Positions 1 to 6,520 of a stretch of DNA of 12,696 bases are shown here, in pieces. Below the pieces are notes generated by a model that did not search any database, was not told the origin of the DNA, and saw nothing but the letters and a program-made list of their open reading frames with translations. The stretch is from positions 1 through 12,696 of the forward strand of contig JAFGOJ010000026.1 in NCBI GenBank assembly GCA_016926575.1. The letters run 5' to 3'. The first letter of the stretch is position 1, and every line of letters starts with the position of its first letter. The stretch is from Anaerolineae bacterium. Lineage in GTDB: Bacteria; Chloroflexota; Anaerolineae; B4-G1; DUEL01. The position numbers and the translations under genes were made by a program.

Positions 1-267
1 ATCAGCGACACCGGCATCGGCATCGACCCGGCGCACCACGAGTTGATCTTCGAGAAATTCTACCAGACCGGGGAGGTTTCGCTGCACTCTTCGGGGCGCA
101 CCAAGTTCAAGGGCGGCGGGCCGGGCCTGGGGCTATCGATTGTCAAGGGCATCGTACAGGCGCACGGCGGTCGCATCTGGGTGGAGAGCGAAGGGTGCGA
201 CGACGTCGCCTGCCCGGGCAGTCATTTCCACGTGCTGTTTCCCATCGATGAATCCCAATCGGTTTGA
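1..267 (+). CDS. Sensor histidine kinase, C-terminal part (5' end outside window)
   Basis: Only the last 88 residues are present, and the frame is open from base 1. They are the ATP-binding (HATPase_c) half of a histidine kinase. The G1 box DTGIGID sits at residues 3-9, the F box FEKFYQTGE follows, then a spacer, then the G2 box GGPGLGLSIVKGIVQAHGG. The protein would autophosphorylate on a His upstream of the window and pass phosphate to a response regulator. The long spacer between F and G2 boxes (VSLHSSGRTKFKGG) is familiar from GAF/PAS-type kinases of Chloroflexota; this is from memory, not a search. The next kinase gene begins 47 bases after the TGA, and all genes to 4062 point the same way, so this is probably the first visible gene of a signalling operon. 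Its sensory domain is unknown. Confidence 0.9.
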   Translation: MSDTGIGIDPAHHELIFEKFYQTGEVSLHSSGRTKFKGGGPGLGLSIVKGIVQAHGGRIWVESEGCDDVACPGSHFHVLFPIDESQSV

Positions 268-314
268 GGCGATGGAACCATTCCTCGAACTGTACCGCCG
301 GGGCGCGAGGGCGT

Positions 315-1616
315 ATGGCGGCACAGCCTGAACGCGGCGCGCCTCCCTCAGAGGACGTCGAGGCGGGGCGCGACCTGCGGAACGTCCTTTTCGTGGGTTC
401 CCTCACGACGCTCGTTTTCGGAGCGATGATCGTCGCGTCGGAATCGGGCACCGGTGCGCTTCAGATCCCTACGTTAGAAAATTCGATTGCGGCCCTGTTG
501 GCGGCGCTGGTGATGGGGGCGGGCCTGCTGGCGCTGAAATTGCGGCTGTCGGTGCGCGGGATTGCGTGGGGGTGTTTGCTGGCCTACACGCTGATTGTCT
601 CGTACGCCATCCACTACACCGGCGGGCCGCAGACGCCGGTCCCTTCGCTGTACCTGGTCATCGTCGTGGCGGCGTCGTTTCTCCTGGGGCGGCGCGACGC
701 GACGTTGATTGCAGTGCTGGGCGCGGCGTGTTACGGGCTGGTGCTTTTGCTCGAATACACCGGCGCGCTGTCGATGGTGATGATCTGGCGCTACGATTTC
801 TTCCCCCACGAACGGGGCGAGTTGCTGCTGATCAACTGGATCGCAGTCGCTTTCCCCACGATCTTGACGGCCCAATTGACCGGCGTGCTTTCGGAACGGC
901 TGCAGCGTACCAACGTCCATCTGCGGGAGTCCGAACGGTTGCGCGAACGGCTGACGCGCATGGTCGTCCACGACTTGCGCAGCCCATTGACGGCGCTGAT
1001 CGGCGGGCTGGAGATTCTGCACGTCATGCTGGCCAAAGAGATGAGCGCGGACCAATTGAGGGTGTTGGAAGGCGCGCGGCGCAGCGGGCGTTCTCTGACC
1101 GGGCTGGTCGAAGAGATGTTGGAGGTCGGCCGCATGGAAGCCGGGGAGATGGAACTGAAGCACGAGGCGGTCGATTTCGACCGGCTGCTGGTCGAGAGCT
1201 TCAAGATGGTCGAGCTGTCGGCGGTGGAGGAGGGGCTGAAGATCGAAGCGGAGCTAAACGAACCGATCGGTACGGTGTTTTGCAACCGGCGTCTGATCCG
1301 CCGCGTGCTGGCCAATCTGCTCAACAATGCCATCAAGTACACATCGACCGGTGGGACGGTCACGCTCTCTGCGCGCAAGTTGGGGAAGGACGCGGTGCTG
1401 GTGAAGGTGGCCGATACCGGCGTGGGGATTCCGCCGCAGTATCACCAGCGCGTCTTCGAGACGCTGGGGCAAGCCGATCAGGGGCGGCGGGGCACCGGGC
1501 TGGGTCTGCCGTTCTGCAAGATGACCGTCGAAGCGCACGGCGGTGAGATTTGGATCGAAAGCCAAGACGAAGAGGGGTGCGCGTTTTATTTCACGCTGCC
1601 AGTGTCGGCTTTCTGA
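315..1616 (+). CDS. Six-TM membrane sensor histidine kinase
   Basis: This 433-residue protein is a complete HisKA/HATPase kinase behind a membrane-embedded sensor. About six hydrophobic segments are visible (roughly residues 21-41, 56-77, 82-100, 111-124, 128-149, 168-190), with almost no extracytoplasmic loops, so the signal is probably sensed in or at the membrane. A charged linker (192-215) leads to the H box VVHDLRSPL with phospho-acceptor H219. The N box NLLNNAIKY is at 334-342, G1 DTGVGIP at 367-373 and G2 GTGLGLP at 393-399, so every catalytic motif is intact. I chose the ATG at 315, preceded by a GCGAGGG stretch. A TTG at 264 would add 17 residues and overlap the previous stop, but it looks poorer. 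The next kinase starts three bases after the TGA, which implies co-translation. The input signal cannot be read from the sequence. Confidence 0.92.
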   Translation: MAAQPERGAPPSEDVEAGRDLRNVLFVGSLTTLVFGAMIVASESGTGALQIPTLENSIAALLAALVMGAGLLALKLRLSVRGIAWGCLLAYTLIVSYAIHYTGGPQTPVPSLYLVIVVAASFLLGRRDATLIAVLGAACYGLVLLLEYTGALSMVMIWRYDFFPHERGELLLINWIAVAFPTILTAQLTGVLSERLQRTNVHLRESERLRERLTRMVVHDLRSPLTALIGGLEILHVMLAKEMSADQLRVLEGARRSGRSLTGLVEEMLEVGRMEAGEMELKHEAVDFDRLLVESFKMVELSAVEEGLKIEAELNEPIGTVFCNRRLIRRVLANLLNNAIKYTSTGGTVTLSARKLGKDAVLVKVADTGVGIPPQYHQRVFETLGQADQGRRGTGLGLPFCKMTVEAHGGEIWIESQDEEGCAFYFTLPVSAF

Positions 1617-1619
1617 TGT

Positions 1620-3335
1620 ATGGAAAATTTGCACATTCTTCAACAAGTGATGAGCGCTGCTTCCTCTACCCTCGACTTCGACGAGGTGTTGGAGCGCACG
1701 TGCGTCATTCTGCGTGAGATGATCACGGTCGATTTCTTGGGCTTCGCGCTGCCTGTGGGCCGCGAAGAAGTGCTGCGCTTCCACCCTGCCCGCATTGGCG
1801 GGCCGCCTCCTTCCACCGATCTGTCCATTCCTCTACAAAACAGCCTGTGCGGGCGTGTCTTGCGCACGGGGGAATTTGTCGTCATCGGAGACGCGCACGA
1901 AATGATCGACGATTTTCTGGCCATGCCCGATGCGCGCTCTGCGCTTGCGGTGCCGTTCAGCGCCGGGGGCGAGGTGATCGGCGTCATCGCCGTCGAGAGC
2001 TATCGCCCCAACGCGTTCGACGCGGCAGACCTGGCATTCTACACGGCGATTGCGGGACGTTTAGGCGCGGCGCTGGAGAACGCGCGCCTCTATATGACCG
2101 CGCGTGCCCGAGCGAAGGAAATGAGCCGGCTCAACGAGATCGGGCGCGCGCTGACCTCGTCGCTCGACCTCTCCACGGTGCTTCGCGCCGCTATGAGTCA
2201 GATCCAACGCCTCTTTCTGGCGGAAAGCGTGCTCTTGTTCCAGCTCGACGCGCAGACCGGCGCGCTGCGCGTTCTGCGAGCGATGGAGGGGAACGAACCG
2301 GTTGAGACTGATAGGCATCTGCCGCCGGGTGCGGGGGTGGCCGGGTGGGCGTCGACGCACGGGCAGCCCGTGTTGGTGCAGGACGCGCAAGCGGACCCAC
2401 GTTTCTCGGAGCAGGAAGACCGTTGCCCGGACGGCCCGACGCGCGCGCTGATGGCCGTGCCGCTGGTGACGTCGGAGCGCGCCATTGGCGTCATCGAAGT
2501 AGGCAGCGGGGAAGCCGGCATCTACACGCGGCGCGAGATGAATACGCTGCAGGCGCTTGCCGCGACGCTGGCGGTTGCGCTGGACAACGCCTATCTGTAC
2601 GAGCAGATGAAGGCATTGCTCCAGGAACGGGAGCGCGCGCAGGCCCAGCTCATCCAGGCGGAGAAGATGGCAGCTCTGGGGCGACTGGCCGCGTCGGTGG
2701 CGCACGAGATCAACAATCCGCTCCAGGCGGCCATTGGCTGCATGGGATTGGCGCTGGAGACGTTGGACTACCAGGAGGAGGCGGAGGAGTACCTCCGGGT
2801 TGCCCGCGACGAGGTACGGCGCGCAGCGCGCACCGTGTCGCAGATGCGGGACCTGGCGCGCCCGCAGCCTGTCGAGCGGGAACCGGTCGATGTCAACGCC
2901 CTGTTGGAACGTGCGGTGCAGTTGATCCAGAAACAGTGTCTGGATGGCGGTATAGCCGTGAGGTGGGAGCCGGCAACCGACCTGCCTCAGGTATTTGTGG
3001 TGAGTGACCAGATTCAGCAGGTGTTCCTGAATTTGGTACTCAATGCCGTCGAGGCAATGCCCGATGGGGGGGAATTGCGCGTGACGGCCCGCCGGGTCGA
3101 ACGCCCCACCGGAGTGCAAATCCGGTTCACCGACACCGGCGTGGGAATCGAGGCCGACGTGCTGCCGCACATCTTCGAACCGTTCTACAGCACGAAAGCG
3201 AGCGGGACAGGGTTAGGGTTGGCGACCAGCTACAGCATTATCGAAAGCCATAGCGGTTACCTCAGCGTGGAAAGCGTCAAAGGGAACGGGAGCACGTTCG
3301 AGGTGTGGTTGCCCGTGTCAGATGGGGGTGAGTGA
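1620..3335 (+). CDS. Soluble double-GAF sensor histidine kinase (NtrB/ZraS-like core)
   Basis: This 571-residue protein has no membrane segment and should be cytoplasmic. Two GAF domains are arranged in tandem (about residues 18-155 and 182-325), each ending in the usual ALENARLY / ALDNAYLY helix. A coiled helix QERERAQAQLIQAEKMAALG (335-354) connects them to the dimerisation domain. The H box ASVAHEINNPLQA has phospho-acceptor H362, followed by the N box NLVLNAVEA (471-479), G1 DTGVGIE (505-511), the F box HIFEPFYSTK and G2 GTGLGLA (529-535). The HEINNPL sequence places the core with NtrB/ZraS-type kinases. GAF domains often bind cyclic nucleotides, haem, flavin or redox ligands; which applies here cannot be told. 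The ATG lies three bases after the previous stop, and the gene's own stop overlaps the ribosome-binding site of the response regulator, so the two are probably partners. Confidence 0.95.
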   Translation: MENLHILQQVMSAASSTLDFDEVLERTCVILREMITVDFLGFALPVGREEVLRFHPARIGGPPPSTDLSIPLQNSLCGRVLRTGEFVVIGDAHEMIDDFLAMPDARSALAVPFSAGGEVIGVIAVESYRPNAFDAADLAFYTAIAGRLGAALENARLYMTARARAKEMSRLNEIGRALTSSLDLSTVLRAAMSQIQRLFLAESVLLFQLDAQTGALRVLRAMEGNEPVETDRHLPPGAGVAGWASTHGQPVLVQDAQADPRFSEQEDRCPDGPTRALMAVPLVTSERAIGVIEVGSGEAGIYTRREMNTLQALAATLAVALDNAYLYEQMKALLQERERAQAQLIQAEKMAALGRLAASVAHEINNPLQAAIGCMGLALETLDYQEEAEEYLRVARDEVRRAARTVSQMRDLARPQPVEREPVDVNALLERAVQLIQKQCLDGGIAVRWEPATDLPQVFVVSDQIQQVFLNLVLNAVEAMPDGGELRVTARRVERPTGVQIRFTDTGVGIEADVLPHIFEPFYSTKASGTGLGLATSYSIIESHSGYLSVESVKGNGSTFEVWLPVSDGGE

Positions 3336-3339
3336 GGAG
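3334..3339 (+). promoter_or_regulatory. Ribosome binding site of the response regulator
   Basis: GAGGAG lies six bases before the ATG at 3346 and overlaps the TGA (3333-3335) of the upstream kinase. It decides the start at 3346 over the in-frame ATG at 3322, which would lie inside the kinase gene without a comparable Shine-Dalgarno. The arrangement suggests translational coupling of kinase and regulator. Confidence 0.75.
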
Positions 3340-3345
3340 AGGGCG

Positions 3346-4062
3346 ATGGTCGAACGGGCGCGCACATTGGTCGTAGACGACGAGAAGGGGATTCGTTTCT
3401 TTCTCGAAAAAACGCTGCAGAAGGCCGGCTACGACGTGGCGACGGCGGCCAGCGGCGAAGAGGCGCTGGCGTTGATCCGAGAGACCGCCTTCGCATTGGT
3501 GATTCTGGATCTCAAACTGGGGGGGCGCGTGGACGGTCTGCGCGTGTTGGAGGCGGTCAAGTGGCTGTGGCCGCAGACGGTTGTCGTCATCCTCACGGCA
3601 CACGGCACGCTCGATTCAGCCCTGACGGCGATTCGCGAGGGGGTCGACGGCTATCTGCTCAAGCCCGTCGAACCGGACGAGTTGCGGCGTGTCGTGCGAG
3701 AGGCTTTAGCGCGTCGGGAACGGATGGCACGGGTCGATGCGCAGCAGGGTGAGGGGCTGTTGCAGCGTGGGCCGCTGACGGTCGACCTGAAGAAGCACCT
3801 GGTCAGCGTAGACGGCATAGCGGTCGATCTGACCCCCAGGGAGTTCAGGCTGCTCGTGTGTTTGATGGAGGATGCACGCCGGGTCGTTTCTGCCCGTGAA
3901 CTGGTGCGCGTCGTCAGAGAATACGAGTGTGAGGACGAGCGAGAGGCGCGCGACATCATCAAGTGGTACGTTCATCGTTTACGACAAAAGGTAGAGCCCG
4001 ATCCTTCTGCGCCGCAGTTTATACTGACCGTGCGGGGCGTCGGGTACACATTCAGCGATTGA
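3346..4062 (+). CDS. OmpR/PhoB-family response regulator
   Basis: This 238-residue transcription factor has an N-terminal receiver and a C-terminal winged helix. The receiver has the acidic pair D11/D12 (VVDDEKG), the phosphorylation site D55 in LVILDLKL, the switch threonine T84 (ILTAHG) and K106 (LLKPVE), so it should be phosphorylatable. The DNA-binding domain runs from about residue 138 to 237. It shows the OmpR-type pattern LTPREFRLL, VVSARELVRVV, a recognition-helix region around IIKWYVHRLRQKVEP, and the terminal hairpin VRGVGYTF. It is the only regulator in the visible operon and follows three kinases, so one or more of them probably phosphorylate it. Its targets are unknown; the operon itself and the tadG-like gene downstream are candidates only by proximity. 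A strong terminator follows 42 bases after the stop. Confidence 0.95.
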   Translation: MVERARTLVVDDEKGIRFFLEKTLQKAGYDVATAASGEEALALIRETAFALVILDLKLGGRVDGLRVLEAVKWLWPQTVVVILTAHGTLDSALTAIREGVDGYLLKPVEPDELRRVVREALARRERMARVDAQQGEGLLQRGPLTVDLKKHLVSVDGIAVDLTPREFRLLVCLMEDARRVVSARELVRVVREYECEDEREARDIIKWYVHRLRQKVEPDPSAPQFILTVRGVGYTFSD

Positions 4063-4104
4063 AACCGTCCAACCAAACTCCAACCATTTTCCACCCAAAC
4101 CCAG

Positions 4105-4150
4105 CCGCAGGCCCAACCGAAGTCATCGGTTGGGCCTGCGGTTTTCGTTC
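4105..4150 (+). terminator. Intrinsic terminator of the signalling operon
   Basis: A perfect 16-bp stem (4105-4120 pairing with 4126-4141) with a five-base loop AGTCA is followed by TTTTCGTTC. It stands 42 bases after the response regulator stop and closes the + strand operon. Confidence 0.9.
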
Positions 4151-4156
4151 TATAAT
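4130..4156 (+). promoter_or_regulatory. Possible promoter for the tadG-like gene
   Basis: A perfect -10 hexamer TATAAT is at 4151-4156. The only -35-like match is TTGGGC at 4130-4135, with a short 15-base spacer and lying inside the terminator stem, so the promoter is weakly supported. If used, it gives a leader of about 165 bases that would contain the repeat end at 4158 and the hairpin at 4217-4255. Confidence 0.3.
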
Positions 4157-4157
4157 A

Positions 4158-4280
4158 GTAACTGCTCAGGCTGTGTGCCTGGTAGTTAACCACTTGGCGC
4201 GTCGAAGGGAGAAAATGGGGGTTTTGCGGGCGGCGAAGCCGCCCGCAAAACCCCCACTCCCCCTTTCGCGGCGAACGGCA
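4158..4280 (+). mobile_element. Partial copy of the GTAACTGCTCA-ended element (copy A)
   Basis: The end motif GTAACTGCTCAG is at 4158-4169, identical to the left ends at 11235 and 12610. The matching right end CTGAGCAGTTAC is not found before the tadG-like gene, so this copy is one-ended or decayed. Inside it lies the hairpin at 4217-4255, which is shared with the copy at the right edge of the window. Bases 4158-4190 also form an imperfect hairpin (GTAACTGCTCAGGC with GCCTGGTAGTTAAC). The right boundary given here is approximate. No coding capacity is seen. Confidence 0.5.
4217..4255. repeat. Perfect 18-bp inverted repeat (large hairpin)
   Basis: Bases 4217-4234 are exactly complementary to 4238-4255, with a GAA loop; the arms read GGGGGTTTTGCGGGCGGC and its complement. 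Thirty-two bases (4216-4247) recur identically at 12665-12696 in the same orientation, so it is a dispersed repeat and not a private terminator. No T-run follows on the + strand. It lies 73 bases before the start codon of the tadG-like gene. Confidence 0.85.
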
Positions 4281-4328
4281 GGGGCTTTTCTCGCAATCAA
4301 TTCGGCGTAGCATTTAAGGAGAACGGGT

Positions 4329-5480
4329 ATGGGTCTCAACAGGCGTGAAGAAAGAGGGCAAGCCATCGTCATTCTGGCGATAGCGATGGTGGTGTTGTTG
4401 GTGGCGGCGGGTATGGCGATTGACGGTGGGGTGGCTCATTTGAACCGCCGGCGGGCGCAGAACGCGGCAGACGCGGGGGCGTTGGCCGGGGCGCGCGTGC
4501 TTTCGTCTTCTATCTGCGATTCTGCGACGTCCAGCGCGACGGACACGGCGGTCTATGCCGCGGTTTGGGACTACGCGCGGCGCAACGGCGTGACAGATGC
4601 GAACAACTTCGAAGCGACCTACGTGCGATTTGCAAACAACGTCATCACGCCTTTCGATCCCCCGGCCGTCGTCGGTAATGGGAGCGTGCCGAGCGGCGCG
4701 ACAGGGGTGGCGGTCACCACGACGCTGACCCAATCGACCTATTTCATGGGGTTGGTCGGCCAGAACGAAACGAACACCGGTGCCAGTGCCACTGCGGTTA
4801 CCGGGCCGCCGCTGTTGATGGGGGGCTTGCGGCCGTTTGGGGTGTCGTTGGAAGTGATGAGTGCCCTCGACGTGGGGGATTGCTTTACATCGGATTTCAA
4901 GAACTGCGGCAATGCCAATCAAGGGCCGTGTTACATCTTGGACGATGATGGAAACAGAATGTCACAACACCGGGGCTGGCTGAATTTGAATCACGTCTGG
5001 AACGCGGGGGAAGCTGATGAGGGATACCCGCGCGCCAGCGGAGGTTCGGGCAGTGCCAACGACCTGAAGACGTGGATGGAAGAGGGTTGGGGCGGCACGC
5101 TCTACGCCGACTGTTTCTGGAGCACGGGGTGCCACTGGGGCGACTTCATCCACGCCAAGCCCGGCACAAATTCGTCCGCCATTGGGGCAACCCCCATCGA
5201 CGAGCTCTTTTTCATCCCCATTTTCGACGCCGTCCCGGAGTACGAAACGATTCCCGCCCCGAAGGCCGGCGCTGTGGCGCAGGGCGGGAACTACTACTAC
5301 CACATCGTCGGCTTCACCGGGGTGATCGTGCCATCGAGCCACGATGTCAGCCAGGGGGGCGGCACCATCCGCACCTGCATCCAGCAGGTGATTTGGGGCC
5401 AGGGGCAGCCCAGCCCGAACAGCGGCTACGGCGGGGGGGCTTGTGCGTCGCATGTGATGGTCGTCACCCTCTGGGAATAG
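4329..5480 (+). CDS. TadE/TadG-like anchored exported protein
   Basis: This 383-residue protein begins with the hallmark of TadG-type (Flp pilus assembly, TadE/G-like) proteins. There is a short basic head, RGQ at 9-11, one hydrophobic segment (about 12-33), then the conserved DGG…NRRRAQNAADAGALAGAR stretch at 32-56. Such proteins sit in the membrane with the rest outside and are linked to tight-adherence pili. The remaining 320 residues are not recognised. They are rich in Gly, Asn and aromatic residues and hold eight cysteines (63, 185, 193, 201, 262, 268, 350, 372), which could form disulphides. The start is well set by AAGGAG at 4316-4321, seven bases before the ATG. No other tad/cpa gene is in the window, so it is an orphan here. 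A terminator follows. The family call on the N-terminus is firm; the function is not. Confidence 0.8.
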   Translation: MGLNRREERGQAIVILAIAMVVLLVAAGMAIDGGVAHLNRRRAQNAADAGALAGARVLSSSICDSATSSATDTAVYAAVWDYARRNGVTDANNFEATYVRFANNVITPFDPPAVVGNGSVPSGATGVAVTTTLTQSTYFMGLVGQNETNTGASATAVTGPPLLMGGLRPFGVSLEVMSALDVGDCFTSDFKNCGNANQGPCYILDDDGNRMSQHRGWLNLNHVWNAGEADEGYPRASGGSGSANDLKTWMEEGWGGTLYADCFWSTGCHWGDFIHAKPGTNSSAIGATPIDELFFIPIFDAVPEYETIPAPKAGAVAQGGNYYYHIVGFTGVIVPSSHDVSQGGGTIRTCIQQVIWGQGQPSPNSGYGGGACASHVMVVTLWE

Positions 5481-5517
5481 TGGATAACCGCGCCTGCCTG
5501 CGGTTTTCTCCTCACTG

Positions 5518-5559
5518 GTTCGTCGCGGTCCTCGCCCAGGGCCGCGACGAACGTTTTTT
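5518..5559 (+). terminator. Intrinsic terminator after the tadG-like gene
   Basis: A 14-bp stem (5518-5531 with 5539-5552, one T-G wobble) and a seven-base loop are followed by G and six T (5554-5559). It stands 37 bases after the tadG-like stop and separates that gene from the tRNA unit. Confidence 0.9.
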
Positions 5560-5573
5560 CTCGAAAGGGCGTT

Positions 5574-5601
5574 TTGTCATTTTTGATCTTTGTGGTATAC
5601 T
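5574..5601 (+). promoter_or_regulatory. Promoter of tRNA-Arg
   Basis: The -35 TTGTCA (5574-5579, five of six matches) and -10 TATACT (5596-5601) are separated by 16 bases. The -10 ends nine bases before the mature tRNA 5' end, so transcription should start within a few bases of the tRNA. Confidence 0.75.
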
Positions 5602-5610
5602 ATGCGGTGT

Positions 5611-5686
5611 GCGCCCGTACCTCAACGGATAGAGGAGCGGTCTACGAAACCGAATGTTGTGGGTTCGAATCCCGCCGGGCGCGCCA
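5611..5686 (+). tRNA. tRNA-Arg, anticodon ACG
   Basis: A full 76-base cloverleaf can be drawn. The acceptor GCGCCCG pairs with CGGGCGC (5676-5682), with discriminator G5683 and CCA encoded at 5684-5686. The D stem is CCTC/GAGG, the anticodon loop CTACGAA has ACG at 5644-5646, and the T arm is GTGGG-TTCGAAT-CCCGC. ACG reads CGU/CGC/CGA after the usual A34-to-inosine editing by TadA. Two details differ from the common tRNA-Arg(ACG): the first D-stem pair is C10-G25 where G10-C25 is usual, and the outer anticodon-stem pair 27-43 is a G/A mismatch. The other pairs are intact, so I call it functional. It is a single-gene unit with its own promoter, and a hairpin follows it. Confidence 0.95.
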
Positions 5687-5691
5687 GAAAG

Positions 5692-5722
5692 AATCGGGGT
5701 AGCCGTTACGGCTACCCCGATT
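5692..5722. terminator. Hairpin between the convergent tRNA and hydrolase genes
   Basis: A perfect 14-bp stem (5692-5705 with 5709-5722) with a TTA loop lies six bases after the tRNA and 42 bases after the hydrolase stop on the other strand. The base runs on either side are poor in T (GTCGTC on +, CTTTCT on -), so it is a weak but plausible bidirectional terminator. Confidence 0.6.
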
Positions 5723-5763
5723 GTCGTCAGCCATAATGATCGCGGGTTACCGACCCGCCGCTT

Positions 5764-6519
5764 TCATTTCACGGCCTTCAAAAACGCGGCGATGCGCTGC
5801 GCCACCTCGGCCGGACGCTCCAACGCCAGCATGTGTCCCGCGCCGGGCAGAACCTCGAAGCGTGCATCGGGGATGGCCTGTGCCAGGCTCTGGCCGAACT
5901 TGGCCGGGGCCATCTTGTCCTCCGAGCCGGCGAGCACCAGCGCCGGCGCGCCAATGCCGGCGACCCGCTCGCGCACGTCGAACAGGTTGCATGCCACGAA
6001 GTCGCCCAACAGCACCTCCGGGCGGGTCTCCATCATCACCTCGACGCCGCGCGCGACGACGTCCGGGCCGGTCCCGGGCCCCCAGGCCCACTCGGCGATC
6101 AGCCTGACCGCGCCCTCGACGTCGTGCGTGACGCGCTCCAGGAGCACGTCGGAGACCTTCAGCCGCGCGCCCGTGCCCAGCAGCACCAGGCCCGCCACGC
6201 GCTCGGGCGCGTCCAGGGCGACGGTTTGGGCGATGGCCCCGCCCATCGAGTGGCCCACCAGCACCGCGCGCTCCACTCCGACCGCGTTCAGGAAGGCGAC
6301 GACGTCGGCGGCGTAATCGGCGACGCGCTGCCGGCCCGCACCCGCCGAGCGGCCGTGCCCCGGCAGGTCGATGGCGTAGACCGCGACCCCCTCCAGCGCG
6401 CGCAGTGCCGGCGGCCAGGTCAGGTGGCTGCCCCCGGCTCCGTGTATCAGCACGACGGCCGGCCCGATGCCGTGCCGGGCGTAGAAAAGCGTCTCTCCGG
6501 CCAGTGACACGCCGGGCAT
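5764..6519 (-). CDS. Alpha/beta-fold hydrolase
   Basis: This 251-residue protein is a typical small alpha/beta hydrolase, the usual size for the family. The oxyanion region is HGAGG (26-30). The nucleophile is S91 in the elbow GHSMGG, the acid is D201 in GSEDKM, and the general base is H229 in GAGH, so the triad is complete. DLPGHGRS (51-58) is also characteristic. There is no signal peptide, so it should be cytoplasmic. The substrate cannot be told; esterase, lactonase or C-C hydrolase are all possible. The ATG follows the penicillin-binding protein's TAA after a single base, and its ribosome-binding site (GGGGAG) lies inside the end of that gene. It is therefore the last gene of the same transcript and probably translationally coupled. 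Confidence 0.93.
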   Translation of the reverse strand: MPGVSLAGETLFYARHGIGPAVVLIHGAGGSHLTWPPALRALEGVAVYAIDLPGHGRSAGAGRQRVADYAADVVAFLNAVGVERAVLVGHSMGGAIAQTVALDAPERVAGLVLLGTGARLKVSDVLLERVTHDVEGAVRLIAEWAWGPGTGPDVVARGVEVMMETRPEVLLGDFVACNLFDVRERVAGIGAPALVLAGSEDKMAPAKFGQSLAQAIPDARFEVLPGAGHMLALERPAEVAQRIAAFLKAVK

Positions 6520-6520
6520 C

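Noticed and set aside
264..314. TTG start at 264 for the six-TM kinase
   Set aside because: It would overlap the previous stop by four bases, which can happen, but the added residues are unlike a kinase N-terminus and the ATG at 315 has a purine-rich stretch before it. The choice is not certain.
474..1163. Minus-strand frames opposite the kinase genes (also 2061-3170)
   Set aside because: They are Gln/Arg/His-rich shadows of the kinase coding strand with no motifs or ribosome-binding sites.
3963..4313. Open frames on both strands across the operon terminator and hairpin
   Set aside because: They run through the terminator stem and the 18-bp inverted repeat; the sequences are symmetric artefacts of the palindromes, without ribosome-binding sites.
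5488..5505. CCGC…GCGG mini-hairpin followed by TTTT after the tadG-like gene
   Set aside because: It has a four-base stem with an eight-base loop; the much stronger terminator at 5518-5559 explains termination.
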